64,000 bases of DNA, taken from an uncultured Clostridia bacterium. GTDB taxonomy: Bacteria > Bacillota > Clostridia > Lachnospirales > Anaerotignaceae. Location: assembly GCA_944379995.1 (NCBI GenBank), contig CALWGF010000003.1:124001-188000 (forward strand), in the 5' to 3' direction. Positions 36,168 through 45,516 of this stretch are shown one piece after another. Made by a program: the position numbers and the translations under genes. Each line of letters begins with the position of its first letter. Within the stretch, counting starts at the first letter, position 1. The notes below the pieces were generated by a model. The model saw nothing but the letters and a program-made list of their open reading frames with translations, was not told the origin of the DNA and ran no database searches.

Positions 36168-36196
36168 ATTATAACACATATAATAGCTATTGAAAA
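36168..36196 (-). promoter_or_regulatory. Promoter of the S-layer-homology gene
   Basis: Read leftward, TTTTCA (36191-36196), 17 bp, then TATAAT (36168-36173), with a TG extended -10 motif. This is strong and fits an abundant surface protein. Confidence 0.6.
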
Positions 36197-37028
36197 GATA
36201 TTTTATCAACTTTATATGAATAATTATGCACAAAGTTTCTAATCATTTCCTACTGTTTTTCGGCATTTTTTTATTAGATTATATCAAATAAACCTTTTAA
36301 TTATCAGTTTTACTTACTGTTTGTAAACTTAATAATACTGTAGATACATTTTTTCTAAAAGCATAACTATATGCATAAATATATAATATTAGTTTATAAA
36401 TAATTCTTAATTGTATCTTATTAATAAGCAAAAGTATAAATAATGATGATATTTTTATAAATTAAGTTAATTAAAATTATTAAACAGTTTAAATTTAAAA
36501 TAATGTACTTTGTTTTTATTTTTATAGAGTATCTTATAAACTATTAAGACTGATTTTTAATGATGTAAGACACATTTTTTGTTTAAGTAAATCTTTTAAA
36601 GTTAATTTATTACTACATTATAGTTTAATGCTTGTTTTTAAGCTGATTTTTTATATTAAGTTCAAAATTATATTTAAAAAGTGGTAACTGGTAACTTGCT
36701 AATTTTATCTGCTAATTTATAAGTACATAACTAATGTATTAAAATATCTGCTAATGCACATTATTTTCAAAAACTGCATTATATTTTTACTGCTGTAAAA
36801 TTACATTTAAACTATGTACACTATTTTATTTGACTTGTATAAATATAATTTACTGTTGTAGAACTGTTAAACTATATTTCTTAAATGATGTACACAATAG
36901 ATTTGTTCTGCATATTGCTTTTATTTCCAGCAGTAAAATATTGTATATCACACTTATAAAAAGCATATCCATTTATTTTTAAGCAGGCACTTAAGCACAA
37001 TATTTTTATATAAGTCACATTTGCTCTA

Positions 37029-37205
37029 AAAAAGTGGTAACTGGTAACTTCCTGTTGTATGGTCACTTTTATGCTCAAAAAGTGGTAACTGGTAACCTCC
37101 TGTTGTATGGTCACTTTTATGCTCAAAAAGTGGTAACTGGTAACTTCCTGTTGTATGGTCACTTTTATGCTCAAAAAGTGGTAACTGGTAACTTCCTGTT
37201 GTATA
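37029..37205. repeat. 48-bp tandem repeat array (about 3.7 copies)
   Basis: Units begin with GTGGTAACTGGTAAC at 37034, 37082, 37130 and 37178, giving an exact 48-bp period; copies are nearly identical. A lone partial unit begins at 36681. Each contains two GGTAAC words 7 bp apart. Units have no spacers, so this is not CRISPR; iteron-type binding sites are possible. Confidence 0.85.
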
Positions 37206-37387
37206 GTATAAATTATAAGCATACTATTAATGTATCTGTTAATTTATAAACCATCTATCAAAGTCACTTCCTATTAGTGATTGGTATAATACCATTATCT
37301 ATATGCTGTTTTTTAGGCTTTAATCTAACATTATATGCTCATATTTATATAAAAATTGGTAAAGTGGTAAAATTAGTATAAATTATA

Positions 37388-37460
37388 AGTACATTAATAA
37401 TTGTATCAGATTATAGTATAAGTACATTAATAATTGTATCAGATTATAGTATAAGTACAT
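37388..37460. repeat. 33-bp direct repeat (about 2.2 copies)
   Basis: A unit starting AGTACATTAATAATTG occurs at 37388 and 37421, with a third start at 37454. A diverged relative lies at about 37206-37240. Confidence 0.75.
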
Positions 37461-37485
37461 TTTAACATAAACTGTATTATATATA

Positions 37486-37530
37486 AAAAATAACAGCTCA
37501 ACTCTATGTATATAAGAGCTGTGCTGTTTT
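37486..37530. terminator. Hairpin downstream of the serine recombinase gene
   Basis: AACAGC at 37492 pairs with GCTGTT at 37523, with CTCT/AGAG extending the stem. There is a T-run rightward and an A-run leftward, so it may work in both directions. Confidence 0.6.
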
Positions 37531-37535
37531 TATTA

Positions 37536-37565
37536 TGTGTTACTTATGTGTTACCTGTGTGTTAC
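37536..37565. repeat. Three TGTGTTAC boxes with 11-bp period
   Basis: TGTGTTAC starts at 37536, 37547 and 37558. An 11-bp spacing is about one DNA turn, as for protein-binding arrays. GTTACC is the reverse complement of the GGTAAC word in the 48-bp array. Confidence 0.65.
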
Positions 37566-37818
37566 TATCCTTTACCTTATGTTATCTCCTGTTATCTATT
37601 TATCTATTCATACTACTCTACCTATTGGGGGGCTTCCTAGCCTATTATCATTTTTATGCTCATTTTTAAGTTGTTTTTTCAAAAATTTATGTTGAACATA
37701 TAAAATATAAAGTTGTGTTGTATTTTTATAGTATGGTGTTTGTGTATAATATTTTTATAATGGTTGTTTTATTGTATTAATATAATTTTTATTGCTCTTA
37801 TATAATATATAGTAGATA

Positions 37819-38433
37819 CTACTTATTATTAATGTTACTCTCATAATCTTTTACCATTCTATAAAATGTGTTCGGCTTTATTCCCAAAAGCCTCATAGCT
37901 TCTCTTGCTGTAAATTCTTTATTTTTCCACTTGATATAAACTTCAGAAAAGTTGTCACATTCTATTTTCTTACGCCCTTTATACTTACCTTGAGCCTTAG
38001 CTATTTCTATGCCCTGTCTTTGTCGTTCTCTTATGTTATCTCTTTCCTTTTCGGCTATGTATGCCAATAAGCTGAAAACTATGTCCGATATAAGTTTACT
38101 GGTTGTATCATTTTTCATATCAGTACTTATTATAGGCATATCTAAAATTACAATGCTTATACCTTTTTCTGTAAGCTCGTGCCATTCCTTTTTTATTTCT
38201 GAATAGTTTCTTCCAAATCTGTCAAGTTCTGTTATTACTAATGTATCACCTTTTCTTAAAAGTCGTTCTTTTAAAAGTATGTAGTTATCTCTTTCAAAGT
38301 TTTTTCCACTAACCTTATCTATGAATATATCTCTTTCATCAATGCCATAATTTAACAAAGCATCTTTTTGTCTTTCTGGGTTCTGGTCTACTGTGGATAC
38401 TCTACAATACCCATATTTCTTGTTTATTGCCAT
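37819..38433 (-). CDS. Serine recombinase (resolvase/invertase family)
   Basis: A 204-residue small serine recombinase. The catalytic serine is S13 in GYCRVSTVDQNP; Arg-rich active-site segments follow (ITELDRFGRN, AEKERDNIRERQRQGI). A C-terminal helix-turn-helix (about 165-195; TAREAMRLLGIKPNTFYRMV) binds the crossover site. AAAGGTGG precedes the ATG. In a mobile element it could resolve cointegrates or dimers, or invert a DNA segment. Three related short repeats lie just upstream and could be its target. Confidence 0.9.
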   Translation of the reverse strand: MAINKKYGYCRVSTVDQNPERQKDALLNYGIDERDIFIDKVSGKNFERDNYILLKERLLRKGDTLVITELDRFGRNYSEIKKEWHELTEKGISIVILDMPIISTDMKNDTTSKLISDIVFSLLAYIAEKERDNIRERQRQGIEIAKAQGKYKGRKKIECDNFSEVYIKWKNKEFTAREAMRLLGIKPNTFYRMVKDYESNINNK

Positions 38434-38521
38434 TCTGACACCACCTTTATTATTTTTATATATTTATCAAAACAATGCAAAAAACACAGTAGAACCCAAA
38501 AACTAATTGTATAGACTATAC

Positions 38522-38630
38522 CCCTATTTTGAAACATTTGAAAATAAATTTTATACCCTATTCAAACAATTAAATCTCTATATTTATTATTTTTAAAAGT
38601 GTACTTTTAAACTATTCCCTATTGAAACAC
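38522..38630. repeat. Three CCCTATT-AAACA repeats upstream of the recombinase gene
   Basis: CCCTATT begins at 38522, 38556 and 38617, each followed within a few bases by AAACA. The uneven spacing (34 and 61 bp) and position just before a resolvase-type gene resemble res-site subsites. Confidence 0.45.
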
Positions 38631-39154
38631 TTTTTTAAAATTAAATATTTTATTATAAACTTTTTTGAATATATTTTTTATCAAAAATTTTTTAATTTTT
38701 TTTACCTATTTTATTTTTATTTTTTAATTTTTTTAATTCTTTAAACAATTTAAAATATATTTTTTACCCCTACTAATAATTTTATTTTCATTTTTCCCTT
38801 ATTTTTAAGCATTTTTTTGAAAAAAAACTACAGTTACATACTTCTCTTACTCTTGTGATTTCTTGTTACACTTTTACTTAAAAATTGTGAATTTTTAATT
38901 ACTTACCATAGTTATTTTGTAACTTACAGAAACTTTTATTTATATAAATAATACTCTAATTGCTAAATATAATATTGTAGAACTTAATTTTATACTGATG
39001 ATAAATAACTCTACCAGCATACATAAAGAATAACTTTTTATCTATATATTTAAAAAATTAAATATAATAAATTAAAAGATGTAAAAATACACTCTAGTAT
39101 AAATACAGATATAAAATACTTTTTAAAATTTATATTTATATTAATTCTAAAAAA

Positions 39155-39195
39155 ATAAAAAAGGTATCAGTCTTTTTTATAAACTGATACCTTTT
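39155..39195 (-). terminator. Element-borne terminator now ending the V-ATPase operon
   Basis: AAAAGGTATCAGT (39159-39171) and ACTGATACCTTTT (39183-39195) form a 13-bp stem, followed leftward by T-rich DNA. It replaces the displaced original terminator at 29417-29455. Confidence 0.85.
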
Positions 39196-39268
39196 AGTGT
39201 TATTTCATACTATCGTAATCTTGGTAAAACTACTGTACATTTCAGTGTTTAAACCTATAATTTACAGA

Positions 39269-39946
39269 CTAAGCACCCTGCAAATCCTTATCTCTCTTAC
39301 GTCTTTCCTCAATAGCTTTTTGAGCTATCATGTCTTTGACTTTCATAAGTCGAGTTGTACTTGCTCTATCATTTTCTTCAAGTTTCATTGAAATATATTT
39401 TATTGTTTCCTCATAGTTAGGAATCATTACATTTTCAAGAGCATTAACACGTCTACGAGTTTTTTCTATCTCTTGAGCCATAAGTTGTGCTGTTTTTTCA
39501 CTTTCAGCAAGCCTTAAAAGTGGTTCCATTGCAGAAGCAAAAGCCTCTGTTGCAGCATCAAGTTCTCCTGATGTAAAAGCAAGACCATATGGATAAATTT
39601 CTCTTTCATTCCCCACAGTTTTAAAATCAAATATAGGAACATTTACACTCATTACATTTTTCTGAGAAACATCAACACTTATAGCCTGTTTTGGCATCAT
39701 GAGAGCCTCTCCAAGATATTCATTACTCATTACAGCTCTTGCAATAATAAAACTTTTATATGCTTTTTCAAGGGCAGCTTCTGCTTCCTCTCTAAGACGT
39801 TTATTTTCTTTTACAACTTCAAGAAACTGTTTCATAAGTTCATCAAGTTTATCTTTAAGAAGTTTATGCCCTCTTGTAGCTGTTTTATGGAGTTTTTTAA
39901 GACGTGTCATTTCCATACGTGTTGGATTAACATTTAATCTTGCCAC
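39269..39946 (-). CDS. ntpD: V-type ATPase subunit D with element-derived C-terminus
   Basis: A 225-residue subunit that forms the central rotor shaft between the A3B3 head and the membrane ring. It is nearly all helical, with N-terminal VNPTRMEMTRLKKLHKTATRGHKLLKDK and the C-terminal helix containing RVNALENVMIPNYEETIKYI. The GTG start follows GAGGAGTGATG, six bases after ntpB. The last codons, after the shared VKDMIAQKAIEERRK, are RDKDLQGA and come from the inserted element; the original tail is stranded at 29464. The change is at the tip of the protein and is likely tolerated. Confidence 0.93.
   Translation of the reverse strand: MARLNVNPTRMEMTRLKKLHKTATRGHKLLKDKLDELMKQFLEVVKENKRLREEAEAALEKAYKSFIIARAVMSNEYLGEALMMPKQAISVDVSQKNVMSVNVPIFDFKTVGNEREIYPYGLAFTSGELDAATEAFASAMEPLLRLAESEKTAQLMAQEIEKTRRRVNALENVMIPNYEETIKYISMKLEENDRASTTRLMKVKDMIAQKAIEERRKRDKDLQGA
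39297..39343 (-). repeat. Right attachment site, 47-bp core
   Basis: Identical to 29501-29547. It lies inside the intact ntpD reading frame, so the element restored an open gene on insertion. Confidence 0.88.
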
Positions 39947-39952
39947 AGTTCA

Positions 39953-41326
39953 TCACTCCTCGGGCATATATTTTTCAAGATATTCATCACGAATACGTTT
40001 AAGTTCACTTTTTGGAAGTATCTTAAGAAGCTTCCAACCTGTTTCAAGAGTCTGTTCAATAGTTCTATCTGTTCTAAAACCTTGTGATACATACTCTTTT
40101 TCAAATGCATCAGCAAATTTTGCATAAAGAAGGTCTATATCAGAAAGAGCAGACTCACCAAGAATAGCCATAAGCTCTTTAGCATCTTTACCTCTTGAAT
40201 ATGCAGCAAAAAGCTGGTTCATTGTATCTGCATGGTCTTCTCTTGTTTTGCCATTACCTATACCCTTATCCTTCAAACGAGAAAGTGAAGGAAGAACATT
40301 TATAGGTGGCTGTATACCTTTTTTATAAAGGTCACGAGAAAGTATAATCTGACCTTCTGTAATATATCCTGTAAGGTCAGGTATTGGGTGAGTTTTATCA
40401 TCTTCAGGCATTGTAAGAATAGGTATCATTGTAATAGAACCTTCTTTACCTTTTATTTTACCTGCTCTTTCATACATTGTTGCAAGGTCTGTATAAAGGT
40501 ATCCTGGATAACCACGACGTCCCGGAACTTCTTTTTTAGCAGCAGAAACTTCTCGTAAAGCTTCTGCATAGTTTGTAATATCTGTAATAATTACAAGCAC
40601 ATGCATACCTTGTTCAAAAGCAAGATATTCAGCAGCTGTAAGAGCCATACGAGGTGTACAAACACGTTCAACAGCTGGGTCATTTGCAAGATTTACAAAT
40701 ACAACTGAACGGTCAATAGCACCTGTTTGTTTAAAATCGTTTATGAAGAATTCAGCATCTTCAAATGTTATACCAACAGCGGCAAATACAACGGCAAACT
40801 TTGAATCTGTACCTCTAACTTTTGCCTGTCTTGCAATCTGTACTGCAAGATTAGCATGTGGAAGACCAGAACCAGAGAATATAGGAAGTTTTTGACCTCT
40901 AACAAGTGTATTAAGACCGTCAATAGCAGAAACACCTGTCTGTATAAACTCTGAAGGGTACTCACGAGCAGCTGGATTTATAGGTGCACCATTAATATCA
41001 AGTCTTTCTTCTGGAATTATATCTGGACCACCGTCAATAGGTTTTCCCATACCATTAAATACACGACCAAGTATATCAGGTGAAACACCAAAATCAAGGC
41101 TCTTTCCAAGAAAACGAACTTTACTATCTGAAAGGTTTATACCTGTTGCACTTTCAAAAAGCTGTACTAATGCAGTATCTCCATTTACTTCAAGAACTTT
41201 ACATCTTCTTATTTCACCATTTGAAAGCTCTATTTCTCCAAGCTCATCATATTTTACGCCTTCTACACCATTTATAACCATAAGAGGGCCTGCAACTTCC
41301 TGAATTGACCTATATTCTTTTATCAT
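39953..41326 (-). CDS. ntpB: V-type ATPase subunit B
   Basis: A 457-residue non-catalytic nucleotide-site subunit that alternates with subunit A in the A3B3 head. The N-terminal beta-barrel starts [15 protein letters not shown], and the central domain has [22 protein letters not shown] where subunit A would have a P-loop, as expected for B. Later parts include [16 protein letters not shown] and [18 protein letters not shown]. Length is normal. The ATG overlaps the ntpA stop codon (ATGA). Confidence 0.96.
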   Translation of the reverse strand: MIKEYRSIQEVAGPLMVINGVEGVKYDELGEIELSNGEIRRCKVLEVNGDTALVQLFESATGINLSDSKVRFLGKSLDFGVSPDILGRVFNGMGKPIDGGPDIIPEERLDINGAPINPAAREYPSEFIQTGVSAIDGLNTLVRGQKLPIFSGSGLPHANLAVQIARQAKVRGTDSKFAVVFAAVGITFEDAEFFINDFKQTGAIDRSVVFVNLANDPAVERVCTPRMALTAAEYLAFEQGMHVLVIITDITNYAEALREVSAAKKEVPGRRGYPGYLYTDLATMYERAGKIKGKEGSITMIPILTMPEDDKTHPIPDLTGYITEGQIILSRDLYKKGIQPPINVLPSLSRLKDKGIGNGKTREDHADTMNQLFAAYSRGKDAKELMAILGESALSDIDLLYAKFADAFEKEYVSQGFRTDRTIEQTLETGWKLLKILPKSELKRIRDEYLEKYMPEE

Positions 41327-43098
41327 AATTCATCTGCCCCCTTATTTATTAATTCTGTAATTTCTTTTGCAATTTCTTGTTCAATGTTATCATATGAAGC
41401 ATCAACATTTGCTTCTTCAATATATTTTGCACGTCCTATTTTTTCTATAACAGGAAGTTTTATTATTTTAAGAACAGAAATTCCTTCTTTAATAGCTTTA
41501 TCTCCAAGTTCTTTAAATTTAAGTATAAGACCTAACATTCTATACTGTTTATGAAGTGATGTATAAGTATCTACTTCATGGAATGAATTTTGATGAAGGA
41601 AGTCTTCACGAATTGAACGTGCAGTTTCAAGTATAAGTCTATCACTATCAGAAAGTGAATCAACACCAACAAGTTGTACAATTTCTTGAAGTTCTGCTTC
41701 TACCTGAAGAAGTCTCATAGCTTCTGTTCTTTGTTCTGAGAAGTTTTCATCTACATTTTTATCTGCCCAAACATCAACTTTATCTTGATATAAAGAATAG
41801 CTTGTAAGCCAGTTAATAGCTGGGAAATGACGTTTATAAGCTAATGATGCATCAAGTCCCCAGAATACTTTTACTATACGAAGTGTAGCCTGTGAAACAG
41901 GTTCTGATGTATCACCACCAGGAGGAGAAACAGCACCAATAGCAGTAAGAGAACCTTGTCTTTCATCTTCTCCAAGACAAGTAACTCTTCCGGCTCTTTC
42001 ATAGAACTGAGCAAGACGGCTACCAAGATATGCAGGATAACCTTCTTCACCTGGCATTTCTTCAAGACGACCACTCATTTCACGAAGTGCCTCTGCCCAA
42101 CGACTTGTAGAGTCAGCCATAAGAGCAACACTATAACCCATATCTCTGAAAAATTCAGCTATTGTAATACCTGTATATATTGATGCTTCACGAGCAGCAA
42201 CAGGCATATCTGATGTATTAGCAATAAGAACAGTTCTTTCCATAAGAGATTTACCTGTTCTTGGGTCAATAAGTTCTGGGAATTCATTTAAAACGTCTGT
42301 CATTTCGTTTCCACGTTCACCACAACCAATATAAACAACTATATCTGCATCTGCCCATTTTGCAAGCTGATGCTGTGTAACTGTTTTTCCACTTCCGAAA
42401 GGTCCCGGAATTGCAGCTACACCACCCTTTGTTATTGGGAAAAATGTATCAATAACTCTTTGTCCTGTAACAAGGAGTGAGTCTGGTGTTTTCTTTTCTT
42501 TATATGGTCTTTCTTTACGAACAGGCCATTTCTGCATAAGTGTTACATTTACATCTTCACCTTTTTCATTTGTAATTACAGCTACTGTTTCATCAACTGT
42601 AAAATCACCTATAAAAATTTCTTTAATTGTACCACTTACACCATAAGGAACCATTATACGACATTCAACAACGTCTGTTTCCTGTACTTTACCTATAATA
42701 TCACCTGAAGAAACTTTATCACCATTCTGTTTTAAAGGTTCAAATTTCCATTTCTTTTCTCTATCAAGAGAATATACTTCAACACCTTTTTGAATATTTG
42801 TGCCAGAAACTTCATAAAGTTTTTCAAGTGGTCTTTGTATACCATCATATATTGTTGATATAAGTCCTGGTCCAAGCTCAACACTCATAGGCATACCTGT
42901 TGATACAACTTCCTCTCCTGGACCAAGCCCTGATGTTTCTTCATATACCTGTATAGACGCTTTATCGCCATGCATCTCTATGATTTCACCTATAAGATGC
43001 TTATCTGAAACTTTTACAACGTCAAACATGTTAGCATCTCTCATACCTTCCGCAATAACAAGCGGACCTGACACTTTTACAACTGTGCCTTTACTCAT
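41323..43098 (-). CDS. ntpA: V-type ATPase catalytic subunit A
   Basis: A 591-residue catalytic ATPase subunit. Walker A is [11 protein letters not shown] (about 232-242); the bulge domain typical of V/A-type A subunits lies before it. Motif GERGNEM and the region [18 protein letters not shown] form the active site. An ATG exists 21 bp upstream, but GGGTGAT before the ATG at 43098 and the family start [19 protein letters not shown] support the shorter form. It couples ATP to ion movement through the rotor. Confidence 0.96.
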   Translation of the reverse strand: MSKGTVVKVSGPLVIAEGMRDANMFDVVKVSDKHLIGEIIEMHGDKASIQVYEETSGLGPGEEVVSTGMPMSVELGPGLISTIYDGIQRPLEKLYEVSGTNIQKGVEVYSLDREKKWKFEPLKQNGDKVSSGDIIGKVQETDVVECRIMVPYGVSGTIKEIFIGDFTVDETVAVITNEKGEDVNVTLMQKWPVRKERPYKEKKTPDSLLVTGQRVIDTFFPITKGGVAAIPGPFGSGKTVTQHQLAKWADADIVVYIGCGERGNEMTDVLNEFPELIDPRTGKSLMERTVLIANTSDMPVAAREASIYTGITIAEFFRDMGYSVALMADSTSRWAEALREMSGRLEEMPGEEGYPAYLGSRLAQFYERAGRVTCLGEDERQGSLTAIGAVSPPGGDTSEPVSQATLRIVKVFWGLDASLAYKRHFPAINWLTSYSLYQDKVDVWADKNVDENFSEQRTEAMRLLQVEAELQEIVQLVGVDSLSDSDRLILETARSIREDFLHQNSFHEVDTYTSLHKQYRMLGLILKFKELGDKAIKEGISVLKIIKLPVIEKIGRAKYIEEANVDASYDNIEQEIAKEITELINKGADEL

Positions 43099-43127
43099 AC
43101 TATAATCACCCACAATCATTAGATGTT

Positions 43128-43448
43128 TTAATCTTTATTAAATAGAATATCCGCACCAATAGCACGTTTTGCCGACTCTCTTACCTCATTCATACCAAGC
43201 CCTATACTACCTGTTATTCCCGGAATAACTATTATAGCTGGCAACTGATAATCTTTATATTTAGCTATGGACTCCTGTGCAAGAAGGCTTGCTTTTTCTG
43301 TTATATATATAATTGCGTATTCATTCTCAACAAGCTTGTGTATTGTTTTTTTTATTTCATCTGCTTCTGTTGCAGTAAAAATATCTATACCAAGTGCCAG
43401 AAAGCCCATTACGCTATCTTTATCACCTATTACTCCTACTTTATACAT
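43128..43448 (-). CDS. ntpG: V-type ATPase subunit F (central stalk)
   Basis: A 106-residue Rossmann-like protein ([19 protein letters not shown] and [10 protein letters not shown]) that binds subunit D in the central stalk. The operon gene is called ntpG in Enterococcus hirae. It overlaps the subunit C gene by 8 bp and lies 30 bp before ntpA. Confidence 0.9.
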   Translation of the reverse strand: MYKVGVIGDKDSVMGFLALGIDIFTATEADEIKKTIHKLVENEYAIIYITEKASLLAQESIAKYKDYQLPAIIVIPGITGSIGLGMNEVRESAKRAIGADILFNKD

Positions 43449-44418
43449 AAGCTTCTCGCAACCTTTCTTTTATAGTGTCCGAGTCAATATCATTTATTTT
43501 ACTTGTCATAATAATTCTTACTGTTTTTATTTCAGTTTCTTTTGCATATATATATGCAATAAGAGGTTCAAGTGTAAGAGCTATATATTTTGCACTTTTT
43601 ACATACTCCATTAAATAGTCATCACAAAGCTTTTCAAACTCAGTAATACTTCTATCCATAGCCTCACACACAGAAGAATATGCAGTACCTTTAAATACTG
43701 AATAATAATTTTCAGCATTTACTGCTTGTCTAAAATATTCAAAATTTATTGTTCCACCTGAAATAAATACATTTTTAAATGTATTTTCAAAACTTTTTTT
43801 CATTTTTCTTACTCTCATAAAACTTTTTATGTTTGTAAGGTCACAAAGCTTTTCAACATATTTAATTATAAAGCTATTTTTACTATTATTTGCGACTTCT
43901 GACATATATTTAAAACAAGCCTTATCTATAACCATATCTATATATTGACCATTTTGTGTTTTAGAATATATATCATATGCATCATTAAGTGATTCTCCCA
44001 TTATTTTAGGAAGAATTGAATAATTTCTTTCAACAACAGCTTTTTTTATTATTTCAACAGGAACAAGACCACCGCTTACAATATATTTTTCTCCGTCTAC
44101 ACCTGAAATTTCAGATTTAAGAATAACTTTAAGATTATGATAATCATTTTTACAAACAAAAACTTCAATAAAGTTTTCATCTGGTACAACTTCTTTCATA
44201 AGTTCATAAATTTTTGCATTTTCTTCTGAAAGAACTTTTTCAAATTCATTTACTTCAAATGGATTACCATTGTTATATCCTAATTCTGAAAGTATTCTTA
44301 CACATTCATCAGCAGATTTAGCTTCTGCCAATTGAATAAATGACGGTTTTGTAATAAGACGGCTTTCATAAACTCTTATTTTGGCTACTGCATAGGGATA
44401 AATTTTTTCTTTTGCCAC
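43441..44418 (-). CDS. ntpC: V-type ATPase subunit C
   Basis: A 325-residue, mostly helical subunit (d in the eukaryotic enzyme) that sits as a funnel on the membrane ring and links it to the central stalk. The N-terminus YPYAVAKIRVYESRLI is typical of the family, and KNDYHNLKVILKSEISG is visible near 115. The GTG start follows AAGGAGG. It lies between ntpE and ntpG. Confidence 0.92.
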   Translation of the reverse strand: MAKEKIYPYAVAKIRVYESRLITKPSFIQLAEAKSADECVRILSELGYNNGNPFEVNEFEKVLSEENAKIYELMKEVVPDENFIEVFVCKNDYHNLKVILKSEISGVDGEKYIVSGGLVPVEIIKKAVVERNYSILPKIMGESLNDAYDIYSKTQNGQYIDMVIDKACFKYMSEVANNSKNSFIIKYVEKLCDLTNIKSFMRVRKMKKSFENTFKNVFISGGTINFEYFRQAVNAENYYSVFKGTAYSSVCEAMDRSITEFEKLCDDYLMEYVKSAKYIALTLEPLIAYIYAKETEIKTVRIIMTSKINDIDSDTIKERLREAYV

Positions 44419-44433
44419 TTTTAACCCCCTCCT

Positions 44434-44991
44434 TTAACCAAATAGAATTTTTGCTGCTTTTTGTTCTATATTTTCTTTTTCAACTGTAATTATTGAGTCA
44501 AAAGAATAATTATATTCTATATCGCCTTTTTTAATTATAAAACCTTTTACTATATCTCTTGTTTCAGAAGATACATTATATCCTTCTGCTGCAAGTTTTT
44601 CTCCAAAGGCTTTTCTATCTTCATCAGAAAGTATTATTTCTCCACTTTCTTTTGAATTTTTAATCATATTAAATATTGTTTTTTCATATTCATCTCCCGA
44701 AAGAGCAAAAAGTTTATTTTTTGCAAGATTAATTGTTTCTTCCAAAATTTCTTGTTTTTTAGCAAGAATTAATTTCTTTGCTGACATTTCAGCTCCAGAT
44801 ATTTCTTTTGAAGCGGCTTTTTCTGCTTCTGCTTTTGCTAGTTCTCTATATTTATTAAGTTCTTTTTGTGCTTTTTCATTAGCTGTTTTTATTTTTTCCG
44901 AAGCATATTCTCTTGCATTTTTTATTATTTCATCTGCCTCTTTATTGGCATCAGCAATTATTTTGTCAATTATTTTCTGTTCATTACCCAT
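44434..44991 (-). CDS. ntpE: V-type ATPase subunit E (peripheral stalk)
   Basis: A 185-residue peripheral-stalk subunit. The N-terminal 100 residues are a charged coiled coil (KIIADANKEADEIIKNAREY), and the C-terminal part is a small globular domain that contacts the head (SSETRDIVKGFIIKKGDIEYNYSFDSII). It pairs with the ntpF product. AAGGAGG precedes the ATG. Confidence 0.9.
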   Translation of the reverse strand: MGNEQKIIDKIIADANKEADEIIKNAREYASEKIKTANEKAQKELNKYRELAKAEAEKAASKEISGAEMSAKKLILAKKQEILEETINLAKNKLFALSGDEYEKTIFNMIKNSKESGEIILSDEDRKAFGEKLAAEGYNVSSETRDIVKGFIIKKGDIEYNYSFDSIITVEKENIEQKAAKILFG

Positions 44992-45024
44992 AGGAGTAGT
45001 TCCTCCTTTTCAAAAAATTATTTA

Positions 45025-45513
45025 TTAACCAATCTGGATACCATTTAACGCAAGGAATGATACAAGAAGTCCTAAAATAGCATATGTTTCAACGATAGCT
45101 GCAAATGTAATAGCTTTACCTAATTCTTCTGGTTTTTTAGCAACAATTCCTACACCTGCAACAGCAGCTTTTCCCTGATATATACCTGAAATAAGACCAA
45201 CAATACCTACTGGAAGTGAAGCTGCTAAAAGCTGGAAACCTTGAGCTGATGTTGGAATATCTCCACCAAGAACACCTATTTTTGTTAACATAAGGAAACC
45301 TATAATAAATCCATAAAGTCCCTGTGTACCTGGAAGAAGCTGAAGTACAAGAAGCTGACCAAATTTACTTGGGTCTTCTGAAACAACTCCTGCTGCTGCT
45401 TGACCAGCCATAGATGTTCCTTTTGCAGAACCAATTCCACCAAGTAATGCAGCTAATGCAGCACCCATTATACCTAAAAATTGACCATTTGATAATGATG
45501 ATAATAATTCCAT
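45025..45513 (-). CDS. ntpK: V-type ATPase proteolipid subunit K, probably sodium type
   Basis: A 162-residue rotor-ring subunit with four membrane helices (two fused hairpins). The ion-carrying Glu is E142 in VETYAILG. Residues matching the sodium ligands of the Enterococcus hirae NtpK ring are present: T63, Q64 and Y67 in LLPGTQGLYG, and Q113 in SGIYQGK. This suggests sodium rather than proton transport; it is an inference from conservation. AGGAG precedes the ATG. Confidence 0.94.
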   Translation of the reverse strand: MELLSSLSNGQFLGIMGAALAALLGGIGSAKGTSMAGQAAAGVVSEDPSKFGQLLVLQLLPGTQGLYGFIIGFLMLTKIGVLGGDIPTSAQGFQLLAASLPVGIVGLISGIYQGKAAVAGVGIVAKKPEELGKAITFAAIVETYAILGLLVSFLALNGIQIG

Positions 45514-45516
45514 AAT

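Larger units (their letters stand above)
36132..37818. other. 1.7-kb non-coding, repeat-rich region of the element
   Basis: No gene is visible on either strand. It carries the S-layer gene promoter, a 48-bp tandem array, 33-bp repeats, three 11-bp-spaced TGTGTTAC boxes and a hairpin. The mix of short repeated GGTAAC/GTTACC words in AT-rich DNA suggests a replication or transfer origin or a protein-binding region. Confidence 0.55.
38434..39268. other. 0.8-kb non-coding right end of the element
   Basis: Extremely AT-rich DNA with no ORF of note. It holds three CCCTATT repeats next to the recombinase gene and the terminator that now serves ntpD. The rest shows nothing I can assign. Confidence 0.6.
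29501..39343. mobile_element. Integrated mobile element in the 3' end of ntpD
   Basis: The element is bounded by a 47-bp perfect direct repeat (29501-29547 and 39297-39343) that is ntpD coding sequence, and the repeat-to-repeat distance is 9,796 bp. A tyrosine integrase and excisionase-like gene lie next to the left end, as in site-specific integrative elements. Cargo is a D12-type DNA methylase, an unknown protein, a 59-residue protein, an S-layer-homology protein and a serine recombinase. No relaxase, coupling protein, capsid or replication protein was recognised, so it is probably mobilised by a helper or is a decayed plasmid-like island. About half its length is non-coding. All genes are leftward, as is ntpD. 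Confidence 0.88.

Noticed and set aside
37029..37205. CRISPR array
   Set aside because: The 48-bp units repeat end to end without unique spacers, and no cas genes are present.
36881..37222. Repeat protein encoded across the 48-bp array
   Set aside because: Both strands are open only because the unit length is a multiple of three. There is no ribosome site and the flanking sequence is not protein-like.
29501..39343. Prophage
   Set aside because: No capsid, tail, terminase, portal or lysis gene is visible; integrase and excisionase alone do not show a phage.
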